A stretch of 64,000 bases of DNA from Vulcanimicrobiota bacterium (GCA_013290125.1 JABCYQ010000013.1:16074-80073), one strand, 5' to 3'; positions 36,450 through 45,449 are shown, counted from the stretch's first letter. Notes: generated from the letters alone by a model not told the origin. Numbers and translations: made by a program.

Positions 36450-37595
36450 GTGCTGAACACTTGTTCGAAGACCGTTGCTTTGCTGCGCCGGTCCGCAACT
36501 CTCGCCGCCGCCGGCGCGCTATTATACGCGAGCGTTGCGTCGGCGTCGCCGCTGCAGCGATCACCCGGCTTGCTTCATGGCCCGGACCTCTCCGGCGTTC
36601 GGACCATCGCATCAACCGTTCCTCCGAATGGCGATGTCAATCCCTATGGTCTAGTGGTCGTACCTGTTTCGCACGGCTCGCTTGCCGCGGGTGATATTCT
36701 GATAAGCAACTTCAACGACGCGCAAAATCTCCAGGGCACCGGCACGACCGTCATGGAGATATCACCGAGCGGTCGCGTGAGAGTCTTCTCGCAAATCGTC
36801 GCCGGTCAGGTGCCGGGATCATGCCCCGGCGGGATCGGCCTCACCACCGCGCTTGCGGTCTCACGCGGCGGTTTCGTCTTTGTCGGCAGCCTGCCCACCA
36901 CAAACGGCATGGCCAGTACCGCACGAGCCGGCTGCATTCTCGTGATAAACAGCCTCGGCCAAGTCGTCGAGACCTTCGACGGATCTCTGCTCAACGGACC
37001 GTGGGATATGACAGAGACCGATGACGGCACGAATGTCGCGCTCTTCGTCACGACCGTGTTGAACGGAACGGTGGCGGCACACGGACACATCGTCAACGGC
37101 GGAACCGTCGTGCGCCTGAACATCTTTGCTCCGGGCGGTTCTCTTCCGTTCCTCGAATCGCTGACGGTCATCGGATCAGGATTTGCTGAGCGAACCGATC
37201 CGTCGGCGCTTGTCATCGGGCCGACTGGTGTCGGATTGAGCGCTGATGGTTCGAAGCTCTACGTCGCGGACAGTCTCAACAATCGCATCGCCGCGATTTC
37301 CGACCCGGTGACACGATCGACATCCGCCGGTATCGGCACCACGCTGACGTCGGGTTTTTCCCTCAACGATCCGCTCGGCCTGACCGTGTCCGCAAACGGC
37401 GACATCCTCACCGTGAACGGAGGCAATGGTTTTCTCGTGCGGACGAGCGCAAACGGTTCGCAAGTAGCCAGAGCGCTGCTCGACGACACCGGCAGTCCTC
37501 CTGGGTCCGGAGCGCTCTTCGGACTTGCACCTGGCCCAAACGGCAGCGTCTACTTCGTTGACGATGCGGCGAACACGCTGAATCGCTTCCATTGA
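36450..37595 (+). CDS. Secreted NHL/SMP-30-like beta-propeller protein
   Basis: The start is the GTG at 36450 with GGAGG seven bases upstream, giving 381 residues. The signal peptide (SATLAAAGALLYASVASASP) is followed by about six propeller blades with recurring motifs: YGLVVVPVSHGSLAAGDILI, TTALAVSRGGFVFVGSLP, GLSADGSKLYVADSLNNRIA, GLTVSANGDILTVNGGNG, LAPGPNGSVYFVDDAANTL. The family includes lactonases and extracellular binding proteins; no catalytic metal site is clear. A decayed remnant of a related gene lies at 39.83-39.94 kb. The stop is followed by a family A palindrome. Confidence 0.82.
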   Translation: MLNTCSKTVALLRRSATLAAAGALLYASVASASPLQRSPGLLHGPDLSGVRTIASTVPPNGDVNPYGLVVVPVSHGSLAAGDILISNFNDAQNLQGTGTTVMEISPSGRVRVFSQIVAGQVPGSCPGGIGLTTALAVSRGGFVFVGSLPTTNGMASTARAGCILVINSLGQVVETFDGSLLNGPWDMTETDDGTNVALFVTTVLNGTVAAHGHIVNGGTVVRLNIFAPGGSLPFLESLTVIGSGFAERTDPSALVIGPTGVGLSADGSKLYVADSLNNRIAAISDPVTRSTSAGIGTTLTSGFSLNDPLGLTVSANGDILTVNGGNGFLVRTSANGSQVARALLDDTGSPPGSGALFGLAPGPNGSVYFVDDAANTLNRFH

Positions 37596-37625
37596 TCGAG
37601 GCGTCGGTCGATAAAAAGGTCAAAC

Positions 37626-37654
37626 GAAGGGGCCGACTAGCGTCGGCCCCTTCA
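37626..37654. repeat. Palindromic repeat, family A (single hairpin)
   Basis: GAAGGGGCCGAC and GTCGGCCCCTTC arms flank TAGC. It lies in the 82-bp gap between two convergent genes, a suitable place for a bidirectional terminator. Confidence 0.9.
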
Positions 37655-37677
37655 GACATCGCCAGCTCCTGTTCGAT

Positions 37678-39777
37678 TCACGCGCCTTTTTCGGCGCCGA
37701 TGTAGCGGATCCACTTGAGGAAGAGAGCGGGTTTCGTCGAGAGGCTGTTCGGGTCGCCGTACACGGCATAGAACTCGTTCTTGGAAGAAAGGAAGTGATA
37801 AGCCACGCTGATGTTCGCGGCGTCGAGCGGTGTGAAGTCGGGCGGCGCGAACGAAACGGGAAGATTGGGCCCGATCAGCCTGCGCGCTCCGATATCAAAC
37901 GACGAGTTGCGGCTGAACTGCCAGTCCAGACTTGCGCGCTCGAGCCATTGCCGGCCCGAGCTCTCGCCCGGATACGAAGTCACGTATTGATTCTCATCGG
38001 TCTCGAGCGAAGCTGTGATGTCATGCATGAACGGCTGTGTGGTGACGTACGTCCAGTTGTTCAAAGTCCCATGATAGTAAGCGCCCGCCAGATGCTGCAC
38101 AAACGTCGGGGTCGTCGTCGCTACTTTGAACCCCAAATACTCGCCGTTGGTGTTGAAGGGCAAGACGAGGTTCTGCGTCGTCAGAATTCCGGCCGATCCG
38201 GTGAAGAGCTGGAGTCGGATCAAGTCTCGGAAATCGACTGTAGCGCTCTGGCTCGCGTTGACTTGTGCGAGTTCCCCGGTATGCGTGCGGAAGTTCGAAG
38301 TGAATTCGTTGATAGCAACGTCGTGGACGGGCGCGTTCGGCGAGAAGTTCCATGTCTGGGAATAATTTGTCTCGAGACCCGCTGTGTCTGTCTGTGCGAC
38401 GAATCCGTCCGCCGGCAGGTATTGCGCGCCCACCGACTGATAGGTCACGATCGCCGTGGTAGTGGCACCGGCGTAGCCCGTTCCGGCCTCGAAGTAGTCC
38501 GCATGTGCGGGGTCGGTCGTGAAGTTGCTCCGGTCCTCACCGCCGTTTGCGTACGCGAATATACCCGATTGCTTTTCGTGATAACCGGTGAAGAGCGTAT
38601 CGACGCGATCGTGGAAGCCAGGCAGATCGACGCCGACCTGCTGGATAAACGCGCCGTATGTAGAGGCGGTACTGCGTCCCACGTAGTTGAGCGCAGCTGC
38701 CTGATCAGAACGCGAGAAGCCGATGGCATCGAATCCAGCGTACGACAACGGACCTTGCGTCCCCTCAACGGCGTAGCCGTCACGAAATGTCGGAATGGCC
38801 GGCGTGTACAGCGCGGTCGGGCAGCTGATGCAGCCGATCGCACCATCGAAATACTGCGTGAGCTGGGTGAAAAACGGGCGCACCTCGTTGAATTGCCGTT
38901 GGAAAGCGTTGGGCGAGATCGTCTGCTGGTCAACTTCGACATTGGAGTAGTCTGGGTGAACTGTCGCGACCACCGACGTGTTTGCAGAAACCGGCAGAGA
39001 GAGGTCGGCGCCCATCCGCGATGTGTCTCCGCCTTGCGCCGCGGTCGTGAGCTCGCCAAGTCCGTAGAGCCCCAGGCGCGGCTTCGTACGAACCGGGGCT
39101 GCGGCCACGGCGGCAGGTCCGTGGATGTCCGTCATCGTTCCGAAATATGTTGTGTCATTGAGCGTGCGCTGACCCACGACGTACGACCATACGGCCTCAC
39201 CGCCAGTTGCGACCGTCACGCGCGTGAACTGCGCGCGCCAGCGTGTCGAACCGCCCGAGCGCATCACCGCGAATGGGATGCGCATGGTCACGGTGTACCC
39301 GGTCGGCGTGACCTTTGCAACTGCGTGCCACTGTGGCTCATACGCCGTGTTCTCGCTCGAAGTCTGATACCGCGCACCGCGCGGATTCGCGCTGAACGAA
39401 TAGGCGAATCCGCCGGTGCCTTGCGGGTTGAGATAAACGGCGACGTTGTCTTCGCTCGCGACGCCGGGCCCGTTGGTGACCTGAGCTGCCGTGAGCGCCG
39501 ACCGTTGAGTGACGACGAACGCCACGTCGATCGCGTCGCGATCTTGCGCGATATACACGGTCGTCGGTTCCGTCGCGGCGCGGCGATAGTTGAAGTCGTA
39601 ACCGAGTGATATCGTGGCCGCTCCAGACCACGTCGTGTCCACATCGCCGCCCATCGTTGGGGCCTGAGCAAGCACCGGTACGCTGATGGTCGGAAGGCCG
39701 TCCGCGGACGCGCTCGAGGCACTGAGCGCAACCATTGCGCAGCACGCGGTCGCAAATCTTAAGTAATTAGTTGTCAC
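37678..39777 (-). CDS. Outer-membrane barrel with N-terminal CBM9-like domain (DUF5916-like)
   Basis: This 699-residue exported protein has a signal peptide (FATACCAMVALSASSASA). A CBM9/sugar-binding-like beta-sandwich covers about residues 35-215 (TTVYIAQDRDAIDVAFVVTQ, FAYSFSANPRGARYQTSSEN, YTVTMRIPFAVMRSG, WRAQFTRV). A DUF5916-type domain begins with the hallmark FNEVRPFFTQLTQYF and continues as antiparallel strands to the C-terminus. Proteins of this type are predicted outer-membrane barrels of unknown function, sometimes linked to polymer use. Here the Phe of RPFF is kept but the usual following EG is replaced. It stands alone between two family A repeats. Confidence 0.8.
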   Translation of the reverse strand: MTTNYLRFATACCAMVALSASSASADGLPTISVPVLAQAPTMGGDVDTTWSGAATISLGYDFNYRRAATEPTTVYIAQDRDAIDVAFVVTQRSALTAAQVTNGPGVASEDNVAVYLNPQGTGGFAYSFSANPRGARYQTSSENTAYEPQWHAVAKVTPTGYTVTMRIPFAVMRSGGSTRWRAQFTRVTVATGGEAVWSYVVGQRTLNDTTYFGTMTDIHGPAAVAAAPVRTKPRLGLYGLGELTTAAQGGDTSRMGADLSLPVSANTSVVATVHPDYSNVEVDQQTISPNAFQRQFNEVRPFFTQLTQYFDGAIGCISCPTALYTPAIPTFRDGYAVEGTQGPLSYAGFDAIGFSRSDQAAALNYVGRSTASTYGAFIQQVGVDLPGFHDRVDTLFTGYHEKQSGIFAYANGGEDRSNFTTDPAHADYFEAGTGYAGATTTAIVTYQSVGAQYLPADGFVAQTDTAGLETNYSQTWNFSPNAPVHDVAINEFTSNFRTHTGELAQVNASQSATVDFRDLIRLQLFTGSAGILTTQNLVLPFNTNGEYLGFKVATTTPTFVQHLAGAYYHGTLNNWTYVTTQPFMHDITASLETDENQYVTSYPGESSGRQWLERASLDWQFSRNSSFDIGARRLIGPNLPVSFAPPDFTPLDAANISVAYHFLSSKNEFYAVYGDPNSLSTKPALFLKWIRYIGAEKGA

Positions 39778-39829
39778 GTTAAACCGATATCGCTCATCGA
39801 CGCCTCACTCCTGCCAATACCGCGGCGTT

Positions 39830-39940
39830 GTCACGAACGTGTCATCGCACGGTGGCCGCGCGGTCTACGGAATCGCACCTGTGACGTATAACAGCGTCTA
39901 TTTCGTGGCGCCATGACCATCGCGCTCAGTCGCTTCCATA
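39830..39940 (+). pseudogene. Decayed 3' end of a propeller gene (paralogue of the gene at 36.4-37.6 kb)
   Basis: One frame reads RAVYGIAPVTYNSVYFVAP before a stop, and the next frame continues ALSRFH. The intact neighbour ends GALFGLAPGPNGSVYFVDDA..NTLNRFH. Both the spacing and the nucleotides (CAGCGTCTA, TCGCTTCCAT) agree, with one frameshift and a stop. No upstream part of the gene remains visible. Confidence 0.6.
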
Positions 39941-39962
39941 GACAGAAGCGCAAAAATAGAAG

Positions 39963-39989
39963 AGGGCCGACATGAAGTCGGCCCCTTCA
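39963..39989. repeat. Palindromic repeat, family A (slightly trimmed left arm)
   Basis: AGGGCCGAC and GTCGGCCCCT arms around ATGAA. It lies just downstream of the 65-residue gene at 40.0-40.2 kb on the minus strand. Confidence 0.85.
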
Positions 39990-40007
39990 GATCATCGCCC
40001 CTTTCGT

Positions 40008-40205
40008 TCAAACGTAGAGGATAACGAGCGCTCGGCCTTGCCGGATCTGGAAATACCGATGCAGCACTTTGCTCGGTCCTACGCTACCGGCCCAGTCGAT
40101 CGTATCGCCGACGTTTGGAATAGGTCCCTCATAGGCGATCTTTAGCAGTTCGTTCGGCGACGACGTGTCGGCAGGGCGGCTATTCGTGATCAGAAGTTGC
40201 ATCAT
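40008..40205 (-). CDS. Small hypothetical protein
   Basis: A 65-residue frame beginning with two ATGs. The sequence is soluble, with mixed strands (KIAYEGPIPNVGDTIDW, KVLHRYFQIRQGRALVILYV). It resembles small unannotated beta-sheet proteins but no family is recognised. It is followed by a family A hairpin that could terminate it. The composition is more protein-like than the alternatives in this interval. Confidence 0.5.
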   Translation of the reverse strand: MMQLLITNSRPADTSSPNELLKIAYEGPIPNVGDTIDWAGSVGPSKVLHRYFQIRQGRALVILYV

Positions 40206-40329
40206 GCACCTGAGCGGCAGGAAGAGGAGACGGGGTGGCGGTCGAAGTCAATCGCGCGTTCGACATGCTCATTGATCGAGTCCACGACGTATAGTGGGGT
40301 CGCATTCAATGCATGAAATGCGGATGGGC

Positions 40330-40461
40330 TCAATGCGGCATCTGTGGTGTGGTATCCATTGCGTGGACGCCCGAGTGGCCGATACCCGCGGGGTACGACG
40401 GCATCATGGGCCACGAAGCCAAGCCGAAGAACAGCGCGAACAGAGCGATCCATCTTGTCAT
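40330..40461 (-). CDS. Possible 43-residue exported peptide
   Basis: ATG at 40461, with GGAAAGG about 11 bases upstream. The product has a signal-like start (MTRWIALFALFFGLASW) and a short tail rich in His and Met (GHSGVHAMDTTPQMPH). It could be a small metal-binding exported peptide, or a chance frame. It is divergent from the LuxR-type regulator. Evidence is only the frame, start and composition. Confidence 0.3.
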   Translation of the reverse strand: MTRWIALFALFFGLASWPMMPSYPAGIGHSGVHAMDTTPQMPH

Positions 40462-40490
40462 GGTGAGTTCTGCCTTTCCGCGGCCGCGAT

Positions 40491-43286
40491 ATGGCCGCAT
40501 CGACGCCAAGCATAATGCATTTGAAAGTCGCGCAAACCCGTAATCTCCACAGTCGTAAGGCAGCAGGGTCTATCGCGAAGCCGCCGCTCATCGGCCGGTC
40601 CGCTATACTCGACCGCCTGGTGGCAAGCGACGCGCGGATGTTGGTACTGGTAGGCGAGCCGGGCATCGGCAAGACGCGCCTGCTCGCCGAGCTGCACGTA
40701 GCGACCGGTTCTCGCGATGACCGCTGCGTGTCGATCAGCTGTCTGCAGGCGAACCAAGCGATTCCATTTGAACCGCTCATCGCGTTGGCGCGCGGGATAT
40801 GGCGCCGCTGCCGCGTCACCGAAGCACAACTGCGGAACTTCGTGGACTCTCGCGGCATCGATCGCCTCTGGTACTTTCGCGAGCTCATCGAGGCGGCCGT
40901 CCGTGATGCACCGTTGACGTTGCAGATCGACGACGCGCAGTGGGCCGACGCGGAATCGATGGAAGCCATCCTCTGCACCGTCGACCGGCTAGGCGACTCT
41001 CCGCTTCAATGGCACATCGCGATGCGCAGCGGGTATTCGCAGCTGCATCGCCGCTTCGAAAAGTTGGCCTCGAGCGGAACGGCGCGCATCGAACGCTTGG
41101 AGCCGCTGACAAAGGACGAGACGACCGAGCTCGCGCGCGCGATCCTGCCCGCCGAAGTGCAGGCCCGACTCAAGCCGCAAGCGCTCTGGGCCGACAGCGG
41201 CGGCAACCCGCTTTATGTAGAGCACTGCGCGCACGCCGCGACCGCGGACCGGCGGCTTGCCCGCGGCTCGCTGCGTCAGCTATTTGAGGATAGGATCGGC
41301 GCCGTTTCGAGCGCAGCCACCGACATCTGCTCGTGGCTCGCAGTCGCCGGCCGGCCGACTCCTCCACCGACGCTCGCCGCGCTGACCGGCCTGTCAGTTT
41401 CCGGCGCAGAGCTGCTGCTCGAAGAGTTGGAAGACGCAGGTCTTGTAGCGCTCGGCGACGGCGGCGCCGAATTCAGACACGCGCTGATCCGCGAGGCGTG
41501 CTACGGTCTGCTCGACGATGCCGGACGGCGCCAGCGTCACGAAGCGCTCGTGCCGTATGCCGAGAACGATTGGCATCGCGTCAATCATCTGGACGGGTCT
41601 GGTCGCCTGACCGAGGCCGCGGTCGCATACAATGCGCTGGGCTGGCGGCACATCGACAGTGCAGAACCCGAGCGCGCGCATGCTGCGTTCCTCAACGCGC
41701 TGCAACGTGTGTCGGCGGCCGATGCGATCGCCGCCGAAGCCCGCGCGGGGCGCGCGGTCGCGCTCGTCTGGTTAGGTCGGACAGCGGACGCTATGCGCGC
41801 GTGGCAAGATTTCCAGCTCGCCCGGACGTCGCCGTCCGATACGATATTCGTCACCGCCAACGTCCGACTCGCCGAAGCGGCGTGGGAGAACGGCGAAGAC
41901 GTCGAAACCGCATTGCCGGTTTTGCAGACCGCGTTGGAATCTGCAGCCGACCTCGCGCCGCACTTGCTTCCGCGGATATTGTTGCTGCTCGGTGCAATTC
42001 TTGAGCGCCGCGGCGACTTGTCAACGGCGCAGGCGTTCCTGGAACGCGGATTGTGCGCCGCTGAGTCCGTGGCGAATTCGCGCGATGCGCTGCGGTTGCG
42101 CTCGTGGTTGGCGGTCGTCAAAGCGCGTCGCGGAGATCCCGCTGGCGGAGTCGCTATGCTCGAGGGTGTCGTCGAGCGCGCGGAGGCACTACAATATCCG
42201 AATGACGTCGCGCAGGCGTGCGTGAAGCTCTGTTACCTCGCCGACATGACGGGCGACAATGAACAATACGCCGTCTGGTGCCGGCGCGGATTGCGCGACA
42301 ACGGTCCTGCGTCTATTTATTTGCGCGGCCTCTTGATGACGAATCTCGCTAGTGTGGAGACCGATGTCGGGAACTTGCGCGAAGCGCTGGCATATTCAGT
42401 CGCCGCCGAGCGTCTCACGTCCGCTCTCGGAGGCAATCTCGTGATCCGCGCGCTTTGCCAGCAGGCGATGCTGCATGCGACTATGGGTTCGTTCGCAGCA
42501 GCCGACGACTGTCTGACGCGCACCAAACAGCATCGGCAGCGTGCGTCCGAGTCGTGGCAGCGCGCGCTCAAGTATGCACGGGCGGTTGTGGACGAGTTGC
42601 GCGGCGACATCGTATCGGCGCGGGCGCTTTACGCCTCGACCCAAGTGGGTTTGGATGGCGCCGCGCGCACCGAAGTCTTCGATTTGCGATCGCTCGCGGG
42701 AATGGTGCGTACGGCCTGCCGTCTCGGTGACCTGGATGACGCGGTGTCCAGTCTCGCGCTGCTGCGCGCCGTCTGCAATCCAGGCTGGGTCATCGCGGAT
42801 TCGCTGCTCGCAGAGGCCGAAGGTCATGTCGCGATCGCGCAAGGCAACACCAACGAGGGTTGCGCGAAGCTGATGGAGGCGCGAAAGACCGCGCGTTATC
42901 GAGTCCGCGACCTCGAGCTAGCAGCGACGGTGGCAGAAGCGCAGAAGGATCGCCGCGAGCTCGCCAAATGCATCGCGGCGCTGCAGCGGATCGAAGCGCT
43001 TGGCGTGGCGGCGGAATTTCGGACCCGCGCGCGTGCGCTAGGGATGCGACCGGGGAGCATGCGGCCGCGCGTCGGTTTGCTCACCGATCGCGAGATCGAT
43101 GTGGCGCGCTACGTCGCGTGCGGTAAGTCGAACGGCGAGATCGCCCGGCTGATCAACGTGACGCGCCGGACCGTGGAGTTCCACGTCGCAAACATATTCC
43201 GTAAACTCGACCTGAATTCGCGCGTCGAATTGACCGCGCTGATGGCGACCGGAGCTGTCTCAGGCGCGCAGTTGAACGGAACGTAA
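40491..43286 (+). CDS. LuxR-family transcriptional regulator with AAA ATPase and TPR-like repeats
   Basis: This 931-residue large ATP-dependent activator is of the LAL/MalT type. The P-loop is LVGEPGIGKTRLL (about residues 52-64) and Walker B is LTLQIDDAQWAD (about 142). A long helical repeat region fills the middle (about 330-850). A C-terminal LuxR HTH (about 865-920) reads LTDREIDVARYVACGKSNGE with KLDLNSRVELTA. Members bind an inducer, oligomerise with ATP and activate transcription; the inducer and targets are unknown. The start is the ATG at 40491 or the one at 40515. It is followed 11 bp later by the convergent HD-domain gene. Confidence 0.9.
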   Translation: MAASTPSIMHLKVAQTRNLHSRKAAGSIAKPPLIGRSAILDRLVASDARMLVLVGEPGIGKTRLLAELHVATGSRDDRCVSISCLQANQAIPFEPLIALARGIWRRCRVTEAQLRNFVDSRGIDRLWYFRELIEAAVRDAPLTLQIDDAQWADAESMEAILCTVDRLGDSPLQWHIAMRSGYSQLHRRFEKLASSGTARIERLEPLTKDETTELARAILPAEVQARLKPQALWADSGGNPLYVEHCAHAATADRRLARGSLRQLFEDRIGAVSSAATDICSWLAVAGRPTPPPTLAALTGLSVSGAELLLEELEDAGLVALGDGGAEFRHALIREACYGLLDDAGRRQRHEALVPYAENDWHRVNHLDGSGRLTEAAVAYNALGWRHIDSAEPERAHAAFLNALQRVSAADAIAAEARAGRAVALVWLGRTADAMRAWQDFQLARTSPSDTIFVTANVRLAEAAWENGEDVETALPVLQTALESAADLAPHLLPRILLLLGAILERRGDLSTAQAFLERGLCAAESVANSRDALRLRSWLAVVKARRGDPAGGVAMLEGVVERAEALQYPNDVAQACVKLCYLADMTGDNEQYAVWCRRGLRDNGPASIYLRGLLMTNLASVETDVGNLREALAYSVAAERLTSALGGNLVIRALCQQAMLHATMGSFAAADDCLTRTKQHRQRASESWQRALKYARAVVDELRGDIVSARALYASTQVGLDGAARTEVFDLRSLAGMVRTACRLGDLDDAVSSLALLRAVCNPGWVIADSLLAEAEGHVAIAQGNTNEGCAKLMEARKTARYRVRDLELAATVAEAQKDRRELAKCIAALQRIEALGVAAEFRTRARALGMRPGSMRPRVGLLTDREIDVARYVACGKSNGEIARLINVTRRTVEFHVANIFRKLDLNSRVELTALMATGAVSGAQLNGT

Positions 43287-43297
43287 TATCGGGTGCT

Positions 43298-44020
43298 TCA
43301 GGAGAGGTAACCGGCGAACGGATCGTCCTTGACTTCGTCGCAGAAGCTTGGAAGGCTGAAGCCCGGTACTTTGCAGTAGCCCACGTCCGCGACGAAAGAA
43401 TGTGCGCAGGCAGAAGGCTTGCGCTTCGCGACCACCGCGACCGCGTCGAGAAACGCATCGATGAAGTGCGTGCGCGGTGCGGCCTGAAGCACGCTCACCA
43501 CGTCGGCGCGCGCGAGGATATCGAGCGACCCGCCAAAGTCGGCGCCGACCCCCGCGTTCACGAGCATCACCTCCGGCTGCTTGTGTCGTGCGATTCCGCC
43601 GTTATCATGCAGCGCGATCGCGTCCCAGGCGATATCCGTGCGCGCATCGGCAACCCCGTGGCTTGTTAACAACGTGCGTGCGACGTTGGCGCCGTCAACC
43701 TCGAACGGATTCGAATCGCTTATATATTTCGCACAAAGGCCCGTGTCGTGGAGTATCGATGCGACGTAGACGAGTTCGACGTCGTGGTCGATGTGCTTCG
43801 CTGTTGCAATGAGTTCAGCGAACAGATACGTCCGCAGCGAATGGTTGAGGATTTCGGTGGATTCTACCGATCGTGCTAAATCCAGCGCGTCCTTAGCAAG
43901 GGACGTATCCGGGATCGCGATTCCCGCGATTCGCTTGGAGGACACGGTCACGCTAGCCTGCGCCGGGACCGCCGCGGATACCGCGGCTAACGCGCCCAAG
44001 AACGTCGATCGAGTCATCAC
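43298..44020 (-). CDS. HD-domain protein (cyanamide hydratase-like) with apparent export signal
   Basis: This 240-residue protein has a hydrophobic N-terminus (FLGALAAVSAAVPAQAS) that looks like a cleavable signal. The HD domain follows: NHSLRTYLFAELIA, then ELVYVASILHDTGL with the metal His-Asp pair, and DAIALHDNGG downstream. This arrangement matches the cyanamide hydratase/DDI2-like branch of HD phosphohydrolases. Such enzymes are normally cytoplasmic, so the signal is odd. It is divergent from MGMT across 46 bp. The substrate is unknown. Confidence 0.8.
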   Translation of the reverse strand: MMTRSTFLGALAAVSAAVPAQASVTVSSKRIAGIAIPDTSLAKDALDLARSVESTEILNHSLRTYLFAELIATAKHIDHDVELVYVASILHDTGLCAKYISDSNPFEVDGANVARTLLTSHGVADARTDIAWDAIALHDNGGIARHKQPEVMLVNAGVGADFGGSLDILARADVVSVLQAAPRTHFIDAFLDAVAVVAKRKPSACAHSFVADVGYCKVPGFSLPSFCDEVKDDPFAGYLS

Positions 44021-44066
44021 TCACCTCAGCAATAGCAGAAACGGGGTAGGTCCGAATTCGCGACGA

Positions 44067-44624
44067 ATGAACAACGTCATGCGCGAACATTCGAGCGAAA
44101 AGAACAGCGTCGCCCAACCGCATTCAAGCACCGCCCTTCTCGATTCTCCCGTCGGTCCGCTTTTCGCGCGAGTCGAAGCCGGGGAGCTCATCGAGCTTTC
44201 ATTTTCGCGCCGCAATCAGCGCGAACATTGGACCGAGAGACCCGGCGGGGACCACCCGCCCGTTATGCGCGCTCTGCAGATGCAGATGGGCGAGTACTTC
44301 GCGGGGCAGCGTCGGGCCTTTGATATTCCGATCCGGCTGATCGGTCCGACGTTTCACCTTCGCGTCTGGAATGCGCTTTTGGAAATCCCCTATGGCACTA
44401 CGATGGCATATGGCGAATTGGCCAGCCGAATCGGAGACTCGGACGCGGCGCGAGCGGTCGGTGCGGCGAACGGCGCCAACCCGATCATCATCATCGTCCC
44501 CTGTCATCGCGTGATCGGCGCGAATGGAAAGCTCGTCGGCTTCGGAGGCGGCCTGGGCCGCAAGCGGTTCTTGCTCGACCTCGAATGCGGTCGCCCGGCG
44601 CTCGATTTGGGCCCCCGACTGTGA
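44067..44624 (+). CDS. ogt: Methylated-DNA-protein-cysteine S-methyltransferase
   Basis: 185 residues from the ATG at 44067 (the ATG at 44079 is also possible). The active-site motif IIIVPCHRVIGANG carries the acceptor Cys (about residue 145). The helix-turn-helix (YGELASRIGDSDAARAVGAA), the Asn hinge (AANGANP) and the C-terminal FGGGLGRKRFLL are typical. It removes O6-alkyl groups from guanine by a single-turnover suicide transfer to Cys. The N-terminal RNase-H-like domain is short, and no Ada AraC-type domain is present. The symbol ogt is by similarity. Confidence 0.92.
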   Translation: MNNVMREHSSEKNSVAQPHSSTALLDSPVGPLFARVEAGELIELSFSRRNQREHWTERPGGDHPPVMRALQMQMGEYFAGQRRAFDIPIRLIGPTFHLRVWNALLEIPYGTTMAYGELASRIGDSDAARAVGAANGANPIIIIVPCHRVIGANGKLVGFGGGLGRKRFLLDLECGRPALDLGPRL

Positions 44625-44644
44625 ATATGGGCCCGTCACCGACT

Positions 44645-44669
44645 GCAAGGTAAGTCCGTCTAACCTTGC
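44645..44669. promoter_or_regulatory. Inverted repeat upstream of the DtxR-type gene
   Basis: Arms GCAAGGT and ACCTTGC are 11 bases apart. The inner AGGTAAG..CTAACCT halves resemble DtxR/IdeR half-sites but with a wider centre. It lies two bases upstream of the better palindrome at 44671 and could be a second operator or a hairpin. Confidence 0.4.
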
Positions 44670-44670
44670 G

Positions 44671-44688
44671 AATTAGGCAAGCCTAATT
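44671..44688. promoter_or_regulatory. DtxR-like operator palindrome
   Basis: AATTAGGCAAGCCTAATT is a perfect 8+2+8 dyad, 32 bases before the DtxR-type ATG. It shares the TTAGG..CCTAA ends of DtxR/IdeR boxes. It is the only such site I noticed in the window. Autoregulation and iron control of the downstream oxidase-ZIP gene are inferred. Confidence 0.75.
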
Positions 44689-44720
44689 GAGCGCGTAAGT
44701 CACGCCGAATAGGACCTTGC

Positions 44721-45449
44721 ATGACGCACTCCGCTTTGAAGTCGGCGCCGGATACGCAGCCCGACGAGAACGAAGTCAGCCCAAACGTCGAAATGTACCT
44801 GAAATCCATCGTCAGACTGCACGATGGCAGCGGCCCGGTCGCCACGTCCGCGATCGCGCACGAGCTTGCGGTCTCCGCTGCGTCCGCATCGGCGATGCTC
44901 AAGCGTCTCGACGCCGAGGGTTACGTCGTGCACGATGGCAGGCACGGCGTGCGACCGACCGCGTCGGGTGCGCGGATCGGCGCGCTCACGTTGCGCCGCC
45001 AGCGGCTTGCGGAACGACTGCTCGTCGACCACTTCGGCGTCGCATGGGAACTTGCGAGCGCAGAGGCGTGCCGGCTCGAGCACGCGATCTCTCCCATGGT
45101 CGAACATCATCTCGCCCACTTTTTGAAAGAGCCGACGACCTGTCCGCACGGACATCCGATCCCACGCGCAGACGGATCGATGTGGCAGCACGATCGCGCG
45201 ATCGACCTCATCGATCTGCCGCTCGACGTGCCGGCCAAAGTGCTTGAAGTGAAGCACGAAGTCCCGGAGTTGCTGCACTATTTGGGTGAGATCGGGTTGC
45301 GCCCCGGCGTCGTCGTCACCTTGAAGAAACTCGAGCGCGCGATCGGGCTCATCACGATCGACGTTGCTGGCAAAAAACACACGGTCAGCGTTCCGCTTGC
45401 AAACGACGTGCTCGTGCGTGACCCAGTCAACGCGAAATCGAGGAAATGA
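44721..45449 (+). CDS. DtxR-family iron-dependent repressor
   Basis: This 242-residue protein has a winged helix (SAIAHELAVSAASASAMLKRL), a dimerisation/metal domain and a C-terminal FeoA/SH3-like domain (LHYLGEIGLRPGVVVTLKKL). Metal-site residues are of the iron (DtxR/IdeR) type: Met25 in NVEMYLKSI at the DtxR Met10 position, and Cys117, Glu120 and His121 in EACRLEHAI at DtxR Cys102, Glu105 and His106. The MntR-type paralogue at 14 kb has Asp and Glu at the first two positions. An AGGA site precedes the ATG, and a perfect DtxR-like dyad lies upstream. The oxidase-ZIP gene starts four bases after its stop, so the two form one transcript. Confidence 0.92.
   Translation: MTHSALKSAPDTQPDENEVSPNVEMYLKSIVRLHDGSGPVATSAIAHELAVSAASASAMLKRLDAEGYVVHDGRHGVRPTASGARIGALTLRRQRLAERLLVDHFGVAWELASAEACRLEHAISPMVEHHLAHFLKEPTTCPHGHPIPRADGSMWQHDRAIDLIDLPLDVPAKVLEVKHEVPELLHYLGEIGLRPGVVVTLKKLERAIGLITIDVAGKKHTVSVPLANDVLVRDPVNAKSRK

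Noticed and set aside
37795..39609. A 604-codon open frame on the plus strand opposite the DUF5916 gene
   Set aside because: Arg/Val/Asp-rich with no motif; the minus strand carries a signal peptide and recognisable domains.
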